Origin: Halobellus inordinatus
GTDB lineage: Archaea > Halobacteriota > Halobacteria > Halobacteriales > Haloferacaceae
Direction of reading: 5' to 3'
Length of the DNA: 64,000 nucleotides
Assembly: GCF_024464655.1 (NCBI RefSeq)
Contig: NZ_JANHAV010000008.1
Location: 1-64,000, forward strand
The notes beneath the pieces were generated by a model. That model was not told the DNA's origin. It saw only the letters and a list, made by a program, of their open reading frames with translations, and ran no database searches. The position numbers and the translations under genes were made by a program. This document shows positions 50,719 to 59,779 of this stretch, piece by piece (the first letter of the stretch is position 1; each line of letters opens with the position of its first letter).

Positions 50719-51456
50719 CTACACGTCGGAATCGAGAAGCGACGCGGCGTCGACCGACGCCCTGCGAACCTCGCCACAGAACGAATCGTAGAGCGCGTCG
50801 ACGACGCGGTCGGGGGAAGTAGGCGCGCCGGCACGCGCTACGCTGCCGACCGACGTCGGATCGAACGGCACGTCGAGCGCTCCGTACACGGCGTCGAGAA
50901 CGGCGGCAAGTTCCTCGTGGGCGTCGACAACGACGATTCCCGAGACGACCGCAGCGTCTCGACGGACGCGCTGGGCGATGCCGGAGATCTTCCCGTGCGC
51001 CTGGACGGAGTGCGCGCCCGGACAGAACGACGCGTCGGGCTCGCCGCGGCGCGCGGGAACGCCGAGCGACCGGAGCGCGCCGACGACACCGGTGGTGGCC
51101 GCCTCGTATCGCGCGTCGAGTCCCTGACGGGGGTCGGCCTCGGTCGTCGGAATCACAGCCGCGAACGCCACCGTCGACCCCGTGTACGCGACCGCACGGC
51201 CGCCGACGCTTCGTTCGATCGGCGGGTAGCCGCGGGCTTCGGCCCGCTGACAGGCCAGTTCGTAGTCGTCCGCACGCGTGTCACGGCGGCCGAACGCCAC
51301 CTGTCGGTGCGGCGTCCACGCGCGAACCGCCGGGACGCCCGTTGCCGCCACCCAGTCAGTGACGGCATCGAGGACGGCGCGGTCGTCGTCGAGGGACGAC
51401 GGACGGCCGCGGACGACGCGAACGCGTGCCGCGTCGGGGACGAGACGGTCGATCAC
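50719..51456 (-). CDS. Lipoate-protein-ligase-like (biotin/lipoate transferase fold)
   Basis: A protein of about 245 residues from a GTG at 51456; a longer frame upstream has no conserved residues. The LplA fold is seen in HRQVAFGRRDTRADDYELACQRAEARGYPPIERSVGGRAVAYTGSTVAFA (RRxxGGxxV-type motif) and HGKISGIAQRVRRDAAVVSGIVVV, containing the catalytic lysine (GKISG). It probably attaches lipoate or octanoate to acyl carrier domains of 2-oxoacid dehydrogenases or GcvH. No target gene is in the window. Confidence 0.85.
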   Translation of the reverse strand: MIDRLVPDAARVRVVRGRPSSLDDDRAVLDAVTDWVAATGVPAVRAWTPHRQVAFGRRDTRADDYELACQRAEARGYPPIERSVGGRAVAYTGSTVAFAAVIPTTEADPRQGLDARYEAATTGVVGALRSLGVPARRGEPDASFCPGAHSVQAHGKISGIAQRVRRDAAVVSGIVVVDAHEELAAVLDAVYGALDVPFDPTSVGSVARAGAPTSPDRVVDALYDSFCGEVRRASVDAASLLDSDV

Positions 51457-51526
51457 GTGGGAACCCTGTGCGCCGACGCACCTAAGCGCTCTCGGTCCAC
51501 CGATGGCGTATGGCCGGTGAGTCGGC

Positions 51527-52519
51527 GTGACGCCGGGGAACGAGTCCAGTACGCACAGCGGGGCAGCGGCGACGAGGCCCACGAGCGCCGAGCGAGTACA
51601 GATCCCGGAGTCGACGCTCCGCGAGTACCGCCGTTTTTCGCTCTACAACTCGCCGTACCCCGCGCACGATTCGGGCTGTGCCATCGACCTCTATCCCGCG
51701 ACGAACGAGGCAGTCTCGCCCGTCGCCGGCGAGGTGCGGGAGACGCGGGCCGTGCGCGCGCCGCCGAAGTCGTACGCGGCGGACGCCGAGTACCTCATCC
51801 TCGTCGACGTCGACGCAGCGCGGAGCGGAATCGAGACGAGCGGGCGTGAGTCTGTGGACCTCGTCGCGCGCATCCTGCACGTCCGACCCGACGTGGAAGC
51901 GGGCGACGTCATCGCCGTCGGCGACTCGCTCGGGGAGATGGTTCGATCGGGCTTTTTCGCACCCTGGGTCGCGAACCACGTGCACGTCGGCTTTCGCCAC
52001 GCGGGCCAGGATCTCCACCGCGCGGGCGGATCACTCCCGCTCGACGTGGCCGTCGACGTCGTTTCGATTCCGTGGGATGGAACGGGCGAGGTCGTCGAGA
52101 CCGGCGAGACGTACGCACTCTTGGACGCGCCCGAACACCCCGCTGCGGAGGAGCAGTTCGCCGGCATCGCGGGCGTCGTCGACGACAGCGACCGCGACAG
52201 GGGAGAACCAACCGAGTCCGTCGTCCTCGACGGAGGACTGACGCATTACGCGGGCGGCGGGGCGCTGGGACGGAGTTACGAAGCCGCCAGCACGGTCTCC
52301 TTTCTGGGCCACCCCGTCGGCGACGTCGTCAGTCGAGACGTGACGTGGCGCGACGTCGACGTCCTCGCCAACGGCGAGCGGATCACGGGAATCTCGCTTT
52401 TCACCGGCGTCGACCCGAAATTCGGTCCAAAGCTCGTCTGTCCGGACCGGGCGTTCACTGTGGGCGAGACAGTCCGTGTAACGGTCCGCGACAGCGACGA
52501 CCCGATTCGGTTGGGCTGA
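51527..52519 (+). CDS. M23/LytM-like peptidase-fold protein
   Basis: A protein of about 330 residues with a GTG start. The block PYPAHDSGCAIDLYPATNEAVSPVAGEVRE near 44-74 resembles the LytM motif (H, G, D), though the spacing is longer than HxGxD. NHVHVGFRH near 148-156 supplies the HxH ligand pair. A second, beta-rich half (SIPWDGTGEVVETGETYALLD onward) has no assigned family. Haloarchaea lack murein, so a bacterial-wall substrate is unlikely for housekeeping. Divergent from the ligase gene with a 70-bp gap. Confidence 0.7.
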   Translation: MTPGNESSTHSGAAATRPTSAERVQIPESTLREYRRFSLYNSPYPAHDSGCAIDLYPATNEAVSPVAGEVRETRAVRAPPKSYAADAEYLILVDVDAARSGIETSGRESVDLVARILHVRPDVEAGDVIAVGDSLGEMVRSGFFAPWVANHVHVGFRHAGQDLHRAGGSLPLDVAVDVVSIPWDGTGEVVETGETYALLDAPEHPAAEEQFAGIAGVVDDSDRDRGEPTESVVLDGGLTHYAGGGALGRSYEAASTVSFLGHPVGDVVSRDVTWRDVDVLANGERITGISLFTGVDPKFGPKLVCPDRAFTVGETVRVTVRDSDDPIRLG

Positions 52520-52579
52520 TCTCGCACGGGAAAGCGTACCGACCACTAGCTACATACCGCTCCCCCGCGCGCTTCCGGT

Positions 52580-53086
52580 ATGGCCGACGACCAGACTCGG
52601 TCGACGCTCCCGGACGACGCCGCCGCGTTCGTACAGGAGTACATCGAGCAGGAGCACGGCTACCTCTCGTGGCTCGACACGCGCGTCGACGCGCTCGAAG
52701 TGGGACGCGTAGTGATGACCGTCCCCTACGACGAAAAACTCACCAACACCACCAGCCCGCCGACAGTACACGGCGGCATCGCGGCGACGCTCATCGACAC
52801 CGCCGGGGGAATCGCCCAGCGGACGATGCTCGACGATCCGATCGCCGGCGGCGTCGCGACCGTGAATCTCAACGTCAACTACCTCCGGCGCGCCTCGGGC
52901 GATCTGACCGCGACCGCCGAGGTCGTCCGCGCGGGCGGAACGATCGGCGTGAGCACGATCACAGTCATCAGCAGTATCCCCGACGACGTGAAGGGGAACG
53001 ACGAGGCGTCCCGGCGCTGGGAAGGGACGCAAGAGGAGGAGGCCGTCGCGACGGGACAGGCGTCCTATCGGCTGTTCCGGGAGTGA
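52580..53086 (+). CDS. PaaI-type thioesterase (hotdog fold)
   Basis: A 168-residue hotdog-fold protein. The PaaI family pattern TVHGGIAATLIDTAGGIAQRTML holds the catalytic region (HGG...D), followed by the strands TVNLNVNYLRRASGDLTATAEVVRAGGTIGVSTI. It should hydrolyse an acyl-CoA thioester, typically aryl or phenylacetyl-CoA type, as a clearing enzyme. The residues around 135-150 (GNDEASRRWEGTQEEE) are an acidic insert. The gene is convergent with the nicotinamidase-like gene. Confidence 0.9.
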   Translation: MADDQTRSTLPDDAAAFVQEYIEQEHGYLSWLDTRVDALEVGRVVMTVPYDEKLTNTTSPPTVHGGIAATLIDTAGGIAQRTMLDDPIAGGVATVNLNVNYLRRASGDLTATAEVVRAGGTIGVSTITVISSIPDDVKGNDEASRRWEGTQEEEAVATGQASYRLFRE

Positions 53087-53102
53087 GTGCAGTGAGCGTC
53101 GA

Positions 53103-53684
53103 TTACGCGAACGTCACATCCTCGCGCGCGACGACGTCGCCGAACAGCCAGTCGGCGTGATCGAGCGCGTACGCCTTGTGCTCGTCTTCGATCGCACCGA
53201 TCGCGTCCTCGACGAGGACTGTCCGATAGTCGCGTAAGCCGGCGCTGCCGGCGGTGTGGAGGACGCAGACGTTCGCGAGCGTGCCGCAGAAGACGAGATC
53301 GTCGATGCCGTGGGCCGTCAGCCAGCCGTCGAGTTCGGTCTCGTAGAAGGCGTCGTAGGTGTGCTTCACGACGACGTGGTCGTCCGCGCGGACGTCGAGT
53401 TCCTCGATCACCTCTGTCTCCCAGGTGCCTTCGACGACGTGTTCGCCCCAGCGCTCGAACTCGTCGTAGTAGTGGGCGTCCTCGAACTGTTCTGGCGGGT
53501 GGACGTCCCGCGTGTAGACGGCTTCTGCACCCGCGTCCCGAGCGTCCGAGACGAGCGCGGCGACGTCGTCGACGACCGCTTCGCTCCCGGGAGCATAGAG
53601 GCTCCCGTCGGGGTGGCAGAAGCCGTTCTGCATATCGACGACCACGACGGCGGTGCGTTCTGGATCGAACGTGTCGACAGACAT
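53103..53684 (-). CDS. Isochorismatase-family hydrolase, probably nicotinamidase
   Basis: A 193-residue cysteine hydrolase with the triad Asp17 (VVVDMQNGFC), Lys107 (VVVKHTYDAFY) and Cys140 (TLANVCVLHT). Near the first strand, HPDGSLYAPG, and the metal-type YTRDVHPPEQF (DxH near 60) are like nicotinamidase PncA. It would convert nicotinamide to nicotinate for NAD salvage; the pncB-like gene is 1.7 kb away, which supports this. The isochorismatase/N-carbamoylsarcosine group is the alternative. Confidence 0.85.
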   Translation of the reverse strand: MSVDTFDPERTAVVVVDMQNGFCHPDGSLYAPGSEAVVDDVAALVSDARDAGAEAVYTRDVHPPEQFEDAHYYDEFERWGEHVVEGTWETEVIEELDVRADDHVVVKHTYDAFYETELDGWLTAHGIDDLVFCGTLANVCVLHTAGSAGLRDYRTVLVEDAIGAIEDEHKAYALDHADWLFGDVVAREDVTFA

Positions 53685-53824
53685 ATCAGATAGTCGTCGG
53701 CACAGCGGCAAAGACGTTCGGCCGGGCAGGTCAGGTCGGGCGCGGCACCGACCGCGTCCGCGGGGAGGTAGAGTCCGCGGCGAGGCGGAAAGGTACTTCC
53801 GCGCGTAGACCATCTGCTCGCACA

Positions 53825-55273
53825 ATGAAGCGGAGACGCGGCCTCGCGGTCTCGGCGGTCGCCCTGTTGCTCGTTCTCGCCGGCTGTAGTGCACCAGTGA
53901 TGGAGTCCCGGCCCGCACCAGGAGTGAGCGGCGGACCGGACGTCGCCGTGCCGAACGCCGACTTCGACGATCCTGACAGCGACGTCCTCGGCTGGGAAGG
54001 CGGCTACTGGTACAACGAGTCGGTCGACGTCGACCAATCGGACGGACTCACCGACGCCGAGATGCGGGCGTACGTGGCCCGAGCGATGGCGCGCGTCGAG
54101 TACATCCGCGGCGAGGAGTTCCAAAAGCGCGTGCCGGTCTCGGTCATCTCCCGCGAGGAGTACCGTAACCGCTCGTCCGGTGGGTCCGCTGGCGAGCCGA
54201 CCGAATACGACCAGTGGAACGATCAGGTGTGGGAAGCGCTGTTCGTCACCGGCGAGTCCCAGAGCAGCGGCTCGGCGATCAGCGGCACCCGGAGCGCCGC
54301 CGTCGCCGGCTTCTACTCGCCGACCGACGACGAGATAAAGGTGATCACGGGTACGCCCGAGTCGCCGACGATCAACAACGCGACGCTCGTACACGAACTC
54401 GTCCACGCGCTTCAGGACCAACGCTACGACCTCACGAAGGCGAAGTACGGCGGCGAGACCCAGGACGCACAGCTCGCGACCGACGGGCTCATCGAAGGCG
54501 ACGCGAAGTACGTCGAACAGCGCTACGCCGACCGCTGCGGCGGCGCGTGGGAGTGCGTGGCGACGCCGTCCAGTAGCGGCGACAGCGGTGATGGTGGCGG
54601 TGATATGAATCTCGGGATCTTCCTGACGATCTTCCAGCCGTACTCCGACGGCCCGGTCTACGTCCACGACCTCGTCACGGCGGAGGGCTGGAGCGCCGTC
54701 GACGAGCGCTTCGAGAACCCCCCAGAGTCCACAGAGCAGATCATCCACCGGACCGGCGAGGAGCCGACGCCGATCAATTACCGTGACCGGGCGCAAAACG
54801 GCTGGGGTACGTTCGAAAAGCAGGGCGAAGGCGGCTCCGACACCGTCGGCGAGGCATCGATGTACGTGATGTTCTGGTACCAGGCGCGGAACGCGGGTGC
54901 AGACACGATCGACCCCCGGAGCATCAGCAGCGTCGACAGTCCCTACGACACGTACAACTACGACGCCGAACCGTCGGCTGGCTGGGCGAACGACCGTCTG
55001 TTCCCCTACCAGAAGCAGACCAGCGCCGGGAGCCAGTACGGCTACGTCTGGGCGACCGAGTGGGACACCGAACGCGACGCGCGCGAGTTCCAGCGCGCCT
55101 ACCGCGCGATCCTCGACGCGCACGACGCCGAGCAGCGCGCGGCGAACACCTACGTCGTCCCTGACGGTCAGTTCGCGGACGCGTTCCGCGTCACCCGCTC
55201 CGGCACGCGCGTGACGATCGTGAACGGCCCGACCGTCGCAGACCTCGACGACATCCGACCGCGGGCCGCCTAG
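53825..55273 (+). CDS. Hvo_1808-type surface lipoprotein with HELVH motif
   Basis: A 482-residue secreted protein. The signal peptide RRRGLAVSAVALLLVLAGC has a lipobox Cys at residue 20. The middle contains TLVHELVHALQDQRYDL near residue 188-204, a gluzincin-like HExxH, followed by EGDAKYVEQRY, where a third ligand (Glu) could sit. I recognise it as the haloarchaeal Hvo_1808 surface family; whether it is an active protease is not known to me. A Gly/Ser/Asp-rich linker lies near 255. It is divergent from the nicotinamidase-like gene. Confidence 0.82.
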   Translation: MKRRRGLAVSAVALLLVLAGCSAPVMESRPAPGVSGGPDVAVPNADFDDPDSDVLGWEGGYWYNESVDVDQSDGLTDAEMRAYVARAMARVEYIRGEEFQKRVPVSVISREEYRNRSSGGSAGEPTEYDQWNDQVWEALFVTGESQSSGSAISGTRSAAVAGFYSPTDDEIKVITGTPESPTINNATLVHELVHALQDQRYDLTKAKYGGETQDAQLATDGLIEGDAKYVEQRYADRCGGAWECVATPSSSGDSGDGGGDMNLGIFLTIFQPYSDGPVYVHDLVTAEGWSAVDERFENPPESTEQIIHRTGEEPTPINYRDRAQNGWGTFEKQGEGGSDTVGEASMYVMFWYQARNAGADTIDPRSISSVDSPYDTYNYDAEPSAGWANDRLFPYQKQTSAGSQYGYVWATEWDTERDAREFQRAYRAILDAHDAEQRAANTYVVPDGQFADAFRVTRSGTRVTIVNGPTVADLDDIRPRAA

Positions 55274-55371
55274 ACCCGCGCCCAGCATCGCTGTCCCGGT
55301 TGAAGACAGATCGCCTTCGGAGAGTCGAGACGAACGAGTGAACTTTTCAGCGATCCCCCCGAACGGCGTGT

Positions 55372-56535
55372 ATGGAGTTCGACATCGTCGGTCCCGACGC
55401 CATCAGGGATGGGAGCGCGACCGACGCGTACTTCGATCGGACGGAGACGACGCTCCGTCACGCGGGACGGAACCCCCGCGTCGTCGCAGAGATCACCGCC
55501 GATCAGTTCCCTGACGGCGATTACGAACTGCTGGCGGGCGTGAAAGACGCCGCCGCCCTCCTCGAAGGCCGCGACGTCGACGTCGATGCGATCCCCTCGG
55601 GTCGGCTCTTCGACGGCGGCCCGGTGATGCGGATCGAAGGCGACTACCTGGAGTTCGCGCGGCTCGAAACGTCGCTACTCGGTTTTCTCTCGCACGCTTC
55701 GGGCGTCGCGACCGCTGCACTCGACGTGCGGCGGGCCGCACCCGACTCGCTGGTTCTCTCCTTCGGTGCGCGGCACGTCCACCCCTCGATCGCGGCGATG
55801 ATCGAGCGGAGTGCCGTCATCGCCGGGCTCGACGGCTTTTCACACGTCGCCGCGGGCGACGTGATCGGTCGCGAGGCTAGCGGGACGATGCCGCACGCGC
55901 TGCTCATCTGTTTCGGCCGTGGCAACCAAGAGCAAGCGTGGAAGGCGTTCGACGAAGCGGTCGAGGAGGACGTCCCGCGCGTCGCACTGTGTGACACCTA
56001 CTCCGACGAGACAGACGAGGTCCTCCGCGCGGCGGCAGCCCTCGGCGACGACCTCGACAGCGTCCGACTGGATACGACCGGCTCGCGGCGGGGAAACTTC
56101 CGCCACATCGTTCGCGAAGTCCGCTGGACGCTCGACGCACACGGTCGCGAGGACGTCGACATCTTCGTCTCGGGCGGGCTGGGACCGGCGGACCTTCGAG
56201 AACTCGGAGACGTCGCCGACGGCTTCGGCGTCGGCGGCTACGTCTCGAACGCCGATCCCGTGGACTTCGCGCTCGACATCGTCGAGGTCGACGGCGAACC
56301 GGCGGCCAAGCGCGGCAAACTCACCGGCGCCAAAGCGGTCTATCGGACCGCCGACGGCGGCCACCACGTCGGCCTGCGCGACCGAGCGGGGCCGGACGAC
56401 GGCGACGCCCTCCTCCAGCCGTTGCTTCGCGACGGCGAGATCGTCGGGGACTTCGACTTCGGCCTCGACGCCGCGATCGAGCGGGCCGCCCGCGACGCAG
56501 ACCTGTGTGAGTACGAACCGCCGATGTCAGCGTAA
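55372..56535 (+). CDS. pncB: Nicotinate phosphoribosyltransferase
   Basis: A 387-residue type II phosphoribosyltransferase. It begins MEFDIVGPDAIRDGSATDAYFDRTETTLRHAG, has FGARHVHPSIAAMIERSAVIAG near 131, RLDTTGSRRGNFRHIVREVRW near 226 (substrate-binding Arg block) and IFVSGGLGPADLRELGDVADGFGVGGYVSNADPVDFALDIVEVDG (phosphate binding). It makes nicotinate mononucleotide from nicotinate and PRPP, the central NAD salvage step. This archaeal version is shorter than bacterial PncB. With the nicotinamidase-like gene and nadE in the same window, most of the salvage route is represented. Confidence 0.92.
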   Translation: MEFDIVGPDAIRDGSATDAYFDRTETTLRHAGRNPRVVAEITADQFPDGDYELLAGVKDAAALLEGRDVDVDAIPSGRLFDGGPVMRIEGDYLEFARLETSLLGFLSHASGVATAALDVRRAAPDSLVLSFGARHVHPSIAAMIERSAVIAGLDGFSHVAAGDVIGREASGTMPHALLICFGRGNQEQAWKAFDEAVEEDVPRVALCDTYSDETDEVLRAAAALGDDLDSVRLDTTGSRRGNFRHIVREVRWTLDAHGREDVDIFVSGGLGPADLRELGDVADGFGVGGYVSNADPVDFALDIVEVDGEPAAKRGKLTGAKAVYRTADGGHHVGLRDRAGPDDGDALLQPLLRDGEIVGDFDFGLDAAIERAARDADLCEYEPPMSA

Positions 56536-56580
56536 CGAAGTGGACGGGACGCCTATTCATCGGGAGCGCTTAGCGTCGCT

Positions 56581-57195
56581 ATGGCGGATGAAGTATGGGT
56601 CGTCAGACACGACCAGCGGCGCGACAGCGTCGACCCGGACTGGCCCCAGACCGGAGAGCGCGTGCACGACCCGCCGCTGACCGAGTTGGGACGGTGGGCG
56701 GCGTGGCGCGTCGGCCGGCGGTTCGTCGAGTCGGGTCAGACCTTCGATGCAGTGTACGCCTCGCCGTTTCTCCGGGCCGTCGAGACGGCCGACGAGGTCT
56801 GTCGCGAGACCGGGAACGAGGTGTTGCTCGAACCCGGACTGGGCGAGCATCGGAACCCCGAGTGGTTCGACGCGGACCCCGAAACGCTCTCGAACAGGCA
56901 GCTAGCCGAACGGTTCGACACCGTTCGTGATTCACACGAACCGTACGTCGTTCCCGAGTTCCCGGAAGACCACGCCGAGGCGGCCGCGCGGGTCGGCGAG
57001 ACGGTCAGGCGGATCGTCGACGAGGTGGACGGGACAGTGCTGTTGGTCGGCCACGGACTCACGGTCGGCGGCGTCGTCGGTGGACTGACGGGCGACACCG
57101 CAGGCGTCGAGGCGCCGCTATGTGGGCTGGCGCGGCTCGAACGGGTCGAGGGGACGTGGCGGCTGGATTTCTCCGGAGAGACCGCACACCTGTGA
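56581..57195 (+). CDS. Histidine phosphatase superfamily protein
   Basis: A 204-residue protein. The catalytic start VWVVRHDQRRD (RH motif at 10-11) differs from the usual RHGE by having an Asp after the His. LRAVETADEV and a second His in VLLVGHGLTVGGVV near 155 complete the family fold. It is a phosphatase or phosphomutase-like protein of unknown substrate. It lies 45 bp after pncB on the same strand; a nucleotide-related role is possible but only by position. Confidence 0.87.
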   Translation: MADEVWVVRHDQRRDSVDPDWPQTGERVHDPPLTELGRWAAWRVGRRFVESGQTFDAVYASPFLRAVETADEVCRETGNEVLLEPGLGEHRNPEWFDADPETLSNRQLAERFDTVRDSHEPYVVPEFPEDHAEAAARVGETVRRIVDEVDGTVLLVGHGLTVGGVVGGLTGDTAGVEAPLCGLARLERVEGTWRLDFSGETAHL

Positions 57196-57258
57196 GTCGC
57201 GTGCGGGAGCCTCCGGCTACAGAAATCGAGTCAGTGTGCGTGTCGTCCGCGGCGAGCG

Positions 57259-57864
57259 TTACAGTTCTTCGACGCTGCCGCCGTCGGCGCGCTCGCGGAA
57301 CACCTGTCCATCGAACAGCGTGACGGTCGTGTCGTCGTCGTTCTGCCAGGCGAGCGGCGAGATGCCTGCCTTACGGCAGGCGTGGGTGAGAAATTGTTCT
57401 TCGTTCCAGCCGTTTTCGAGCGGAATGGTCGGATAGAGCCAGCCGTGGTTCCCGTCTTTGTCGATCACGACGCCGTGTGTCCCCAGTTCGAGGTCTTCCA
57501 GCGGTCGATCCGTCTCGGTGTAATCGCAGACGACGCAGACCGAGATCGTCAGATTCGAGAGCTCGGGTTGCTCGATCTCGGAGCCACAGGAGTTCTCCGA
57601 GGCAGCCTGGATCGCAGCGTCGACGATCGCGTGTCCCAGTTGGTCGTTACCGCGGTACGCGCCGGCACAGCCGCGGAGTCGCCCGCGTCCGCGCGTCGAT
57701 CGGATGCGGACGAACGCGCCAGTGCGAGCGTAGAATGCATCACGCATACTCCCTGGCTGTTCACGTTGTCCGTGTAGAACGTACGATTCGACCGATTCAC
57801 GCGCTAACTCGACCGCCCTCGCCCCGTCGTCGTAGGTGAGACGAACGGTCTGCGCCTCGGACAT
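57259..57864 (-). CDS. AMMECR1 family protein (UPF0103-type)
   Basis: A 201-residue protein with the family hallmark LRGCAG (usually LRGCIG) near residue 63, then DQLGHAIVDAAIQAASE, LSNLTISVCVV, GTHGVVIDKDGNHGWLYPTIPLENGWNEEQFLTHACRKAG and a final short strand. The fold is conserved from archaea to humans, but the biochemical function is not established; a metal or redox cysteine role has been suggested. I use the ATG at 57862-57864. It converges with the histidine phosphatase gene. Confidence 0.92.
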   Translation of the reverse strand: MSEAQTVRLTYDDGARAVELARESVESYVLHGQREQPGSMRDAFYARTGAFVRIRSTRGRGRLRGCAGAYRGNDQLGHAIVDAAIQAASENSCGSEIEQPELSNLTISVCVVCDYTETDRPLEDLELGTHGVVIDKDGNHGWLYPTIPLENGWNEEQFLTHACRKAGISPLAWQNDDDTTVTLFDGQVFRERADGGSVEEL

Positions 57865-58102
57865 ATATTCGTACAAGCGCTCGCCTGACTTGAACGCTTC
57901 CCTTCATTCCAGGGGGTATGAGCCCGGAGCCGTGCGTTCCGGACAATTGCGGTACCCGACTGTCGATGCGTCATCTCGGTCCCGAATGTCCAGAAGTTCG
58001 TTATCAATTGTTGGAGATTCGGCGTCGTGTAGTCGATCTATCGAAAATATCGACGGTTCCGGTGTCCGAATCGAAATGCGCGTCTAACCGGACGACCGAA
58101 CG

Positions 58103-58110
58103 GCTTATTG
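58103..58110 (+). promoter_or_regulatory. TATA box of the RNase P RNA gene
   Basis: GCTTATTG is centred 26 bases upstream of the predicted RNA 5' end at 58133, the usual archaeal spacing. The upstream gap 57865-58102 holds no gene I can defend. Confidence 0.5.
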
Positions 58111-58132
58111 GACTCACTCACCTCCGATCGAA

Positions 58133-58558
58133 CGGCAGAGAGAGCTCGGCTCCCGTCGGTCCGATTTCGGACTGACGAGGAAAGTCCCCCCACCGTCCGG
58201 ACGGGTGACCGGGCGCAAGCCCGGAGTCGGAGACGGCTGGCTCTGGAACAGAGACGAGACCCCTCGGCCCGACCGATGAGACGTGAGCGGCGGAGCGATC
58301 CGCCGCCGGCACGATCGGGATACCCCCGATCGCGCGCGAACCGACCCGCGAGGGGAGGGAGCTAACCCGTCGAGGGAACGCAGTCGCGAGGTGATCACCT
58401 CGCGTTGTGTGCGCGGCCTCGCCGCGCTGACGGCCGAGAACGGATGGAACGGCGAATCCTCACCGGTGCAAGTCCGCGCCGCCAAGGTAGTCCGGACAGG
58501 GCGCGGCCGCTTAGCCGAATGCCGAGACGAACAGAAGGGGGCTTACTCCTCTCAGCCG
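58133..58558 (+). ncRNA. rnpB: RNase P RNA
   Basis: The 5' part contains GAGGAAAGTCCCCCCACC and the 3' part AGAAGGGGGCTTACTCC; these are the universal pieces that form the P4 helix of RNase P RNA. The ends pair as P1: CGGCAGAGAG (58133-58142) with CTCTCAGCCG (58549-58558), one mismatch. Several GC-rich hairpins lie between (CCGGGCGCAAGCCCGG, GGCGGAGCGATCCGCC, GCGAGGTGATCACCTCGC) as in type A archaeal RNAs. The length of about 426 nt fits haloarchaea. The RNA removes 5' leaders from pre-tRNAs with protein partners not encoded here. Confidence 0.93.
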
Positions 58559-58663
58559 CTTTCCGCTCCCGAGCGACGGCTGTCGCGACCGAGACCGTAC
58601 CGCGGTCGACCCCCACCGACAGCGTGCCGAACTTTCTTGTCCGTCTCCGCCTTCTCTGCGGCT

Positions 58664-59764
58664 ATGCCGACTCGGTCCGCCAGGCTCGCGGTCCTCTCGC
58701 TGGCGCTCGTTCTCGCCCTCGCCGGGTGTGTCGGTCCGGTCGTCGAGTTCTCCGAGCAACGACCGTCGACGCCGGTGCCGACGGCCGATAGCGACGCTCC
58801 GGCGACGGCGTCGTCGCCGATGCCCGAGTCGACGGTGACGGGGGGCGGCGCGACCACGACCGCGACGGCGGCCCCGGAAGCGAGGAATCCGTGGGGCCGG
58901 AAACCGATCGTCGTCGCCGTCGAAGATCCGGCGAACACCGGTCGGGAGTGGACGCCGCTCGTCCGGGAAGCCGCCGCCTACTGGGAGCGGCGGGGCGAGC
59001 GCTTCACGGGCTTTCCCGTCGACTACGAGGTCCGCCCGAACGCCGACGATCCCGACCTCGTCGTTCAGTTCGTCGATACGGTGCCGGACTGTGACGGCGC
59101 AGACGACGCCGCGGGCTGTGCGCCGCTGATCGAGAATCGCCGGCAGATCGACCGCCCGGAGACCGTCTCGGTCCGCACGGGCTTCTCGGACGACTCGACG
59201 GTGCTCGTCGTCAAGCACGAACTCGGCCACACGCTGGGGCTCCGACACACCGATGCGCCGAAAGACGTGATGGCGAGTAGCTCCGTCCTCTACACCGAGC
59301 CGCTGCCGGACGCGGAAGACCGGGCGTTCCCCTGGGACGACGGCGACTTCACGGTCTACGTCGACACCGCGAACGCGACTGGTCCGGCAGCGGCGCGCCA
59401 GCAGGTCCACCACGCCCTCGGGTACTACGAGCGCGGGGCACCGGGGATGCCGTCGAACCTCTCGTTCACGATGGTCGACGACGCCGACGACGCAGATATC
59501 GTCGTTCAGTCCGTCGAGGCCTCCCCGTGCAGATCTGATGCGGCTTCCTGCGGCGGAACTGTCGGCTGGGATCCCGACGGTGACGACGCCGTCGAGACCT
59601 ACTCGAAGCTCCGGATCTCGCTGGTCGACCTCGACACCGACGCCGTCGCGTGGCACGTCGGCTACTGGCTGGCCTACGGCCTCGGCGCGGAGGACGACAG
59701 CGACAAGCCCGAACCGTTCCGGGACGCCACGTACGAGGAGCGCCGCAGCGAGTGGTGGGAGTAG
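58664..59764 (+). CDS. Matrixin-like secreted lipoprotein metalloprotease
   Basis: A 366-residue secreted protein. The signal RSARLAVLSLALVLALAGC ends in a lipobox Cys near residue 21. A Thr/Ser/Pro-rich stalk (about 30-75) leads to a matrixin-type site HELGHTLGLRH near 186, followed by a Met-turn-like APKDVMAS. A second domain (VQQVHHALGYYERGAPGMPS-like, then VDDADDADIVVQ) follows. It would act outside the cell, anchored in the membrane. It starts 105 bp after the RNase P RNA and is followed by repeat element A3. Confidence 0.85.
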   Translation: MPTRSARLAVLSLALVLALAGCVGPVVEFSEQRPSTPVPTADSDAPATASSPMPESTVTGGGATTTATAAPEARNPWGRKPIVVAVEDPANTGREWTPLVREAAAYWERRGERFTGFPVDYEVRPNADDPDLVVQFVDTVPDCDGADDAAGCAPLIENRRQIDRPETVSVRTGFSDDSTVLVVKHELGHTLGLRHTDAPKDVMASSSVLYTEPLPDAEDRAFPWDDGDFTVYVDTANATGPAAARQQVHHALGYYERGAPGMPSNLSFTMVDDADDADIVVQSVEASPCRSDAASCGGTVGWDPDGDDAVETYSKLRISLVDLDTDAVAWHVGYWLAYGLGAEDDSDKPEPFRDATYEERRSEWWE

Positions 59765-59779
59765 CCCCGAGAGGAGTGA

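Noticed and set aside
57918-58175. An 85-codon frame before rnpB starting with GGGGGT-ATG
   Set aside because: It runs 43 bases into the RNase P RNA, has low third-position GC and no recognisable sequence; more likely chance than a gene.
58283-58663. N-terminal extension of the matrixin-like gene into rnpB
   Set aside because: The frame is open, but it overlaps the structural RNA; the signal peptide starts properly at 58664.
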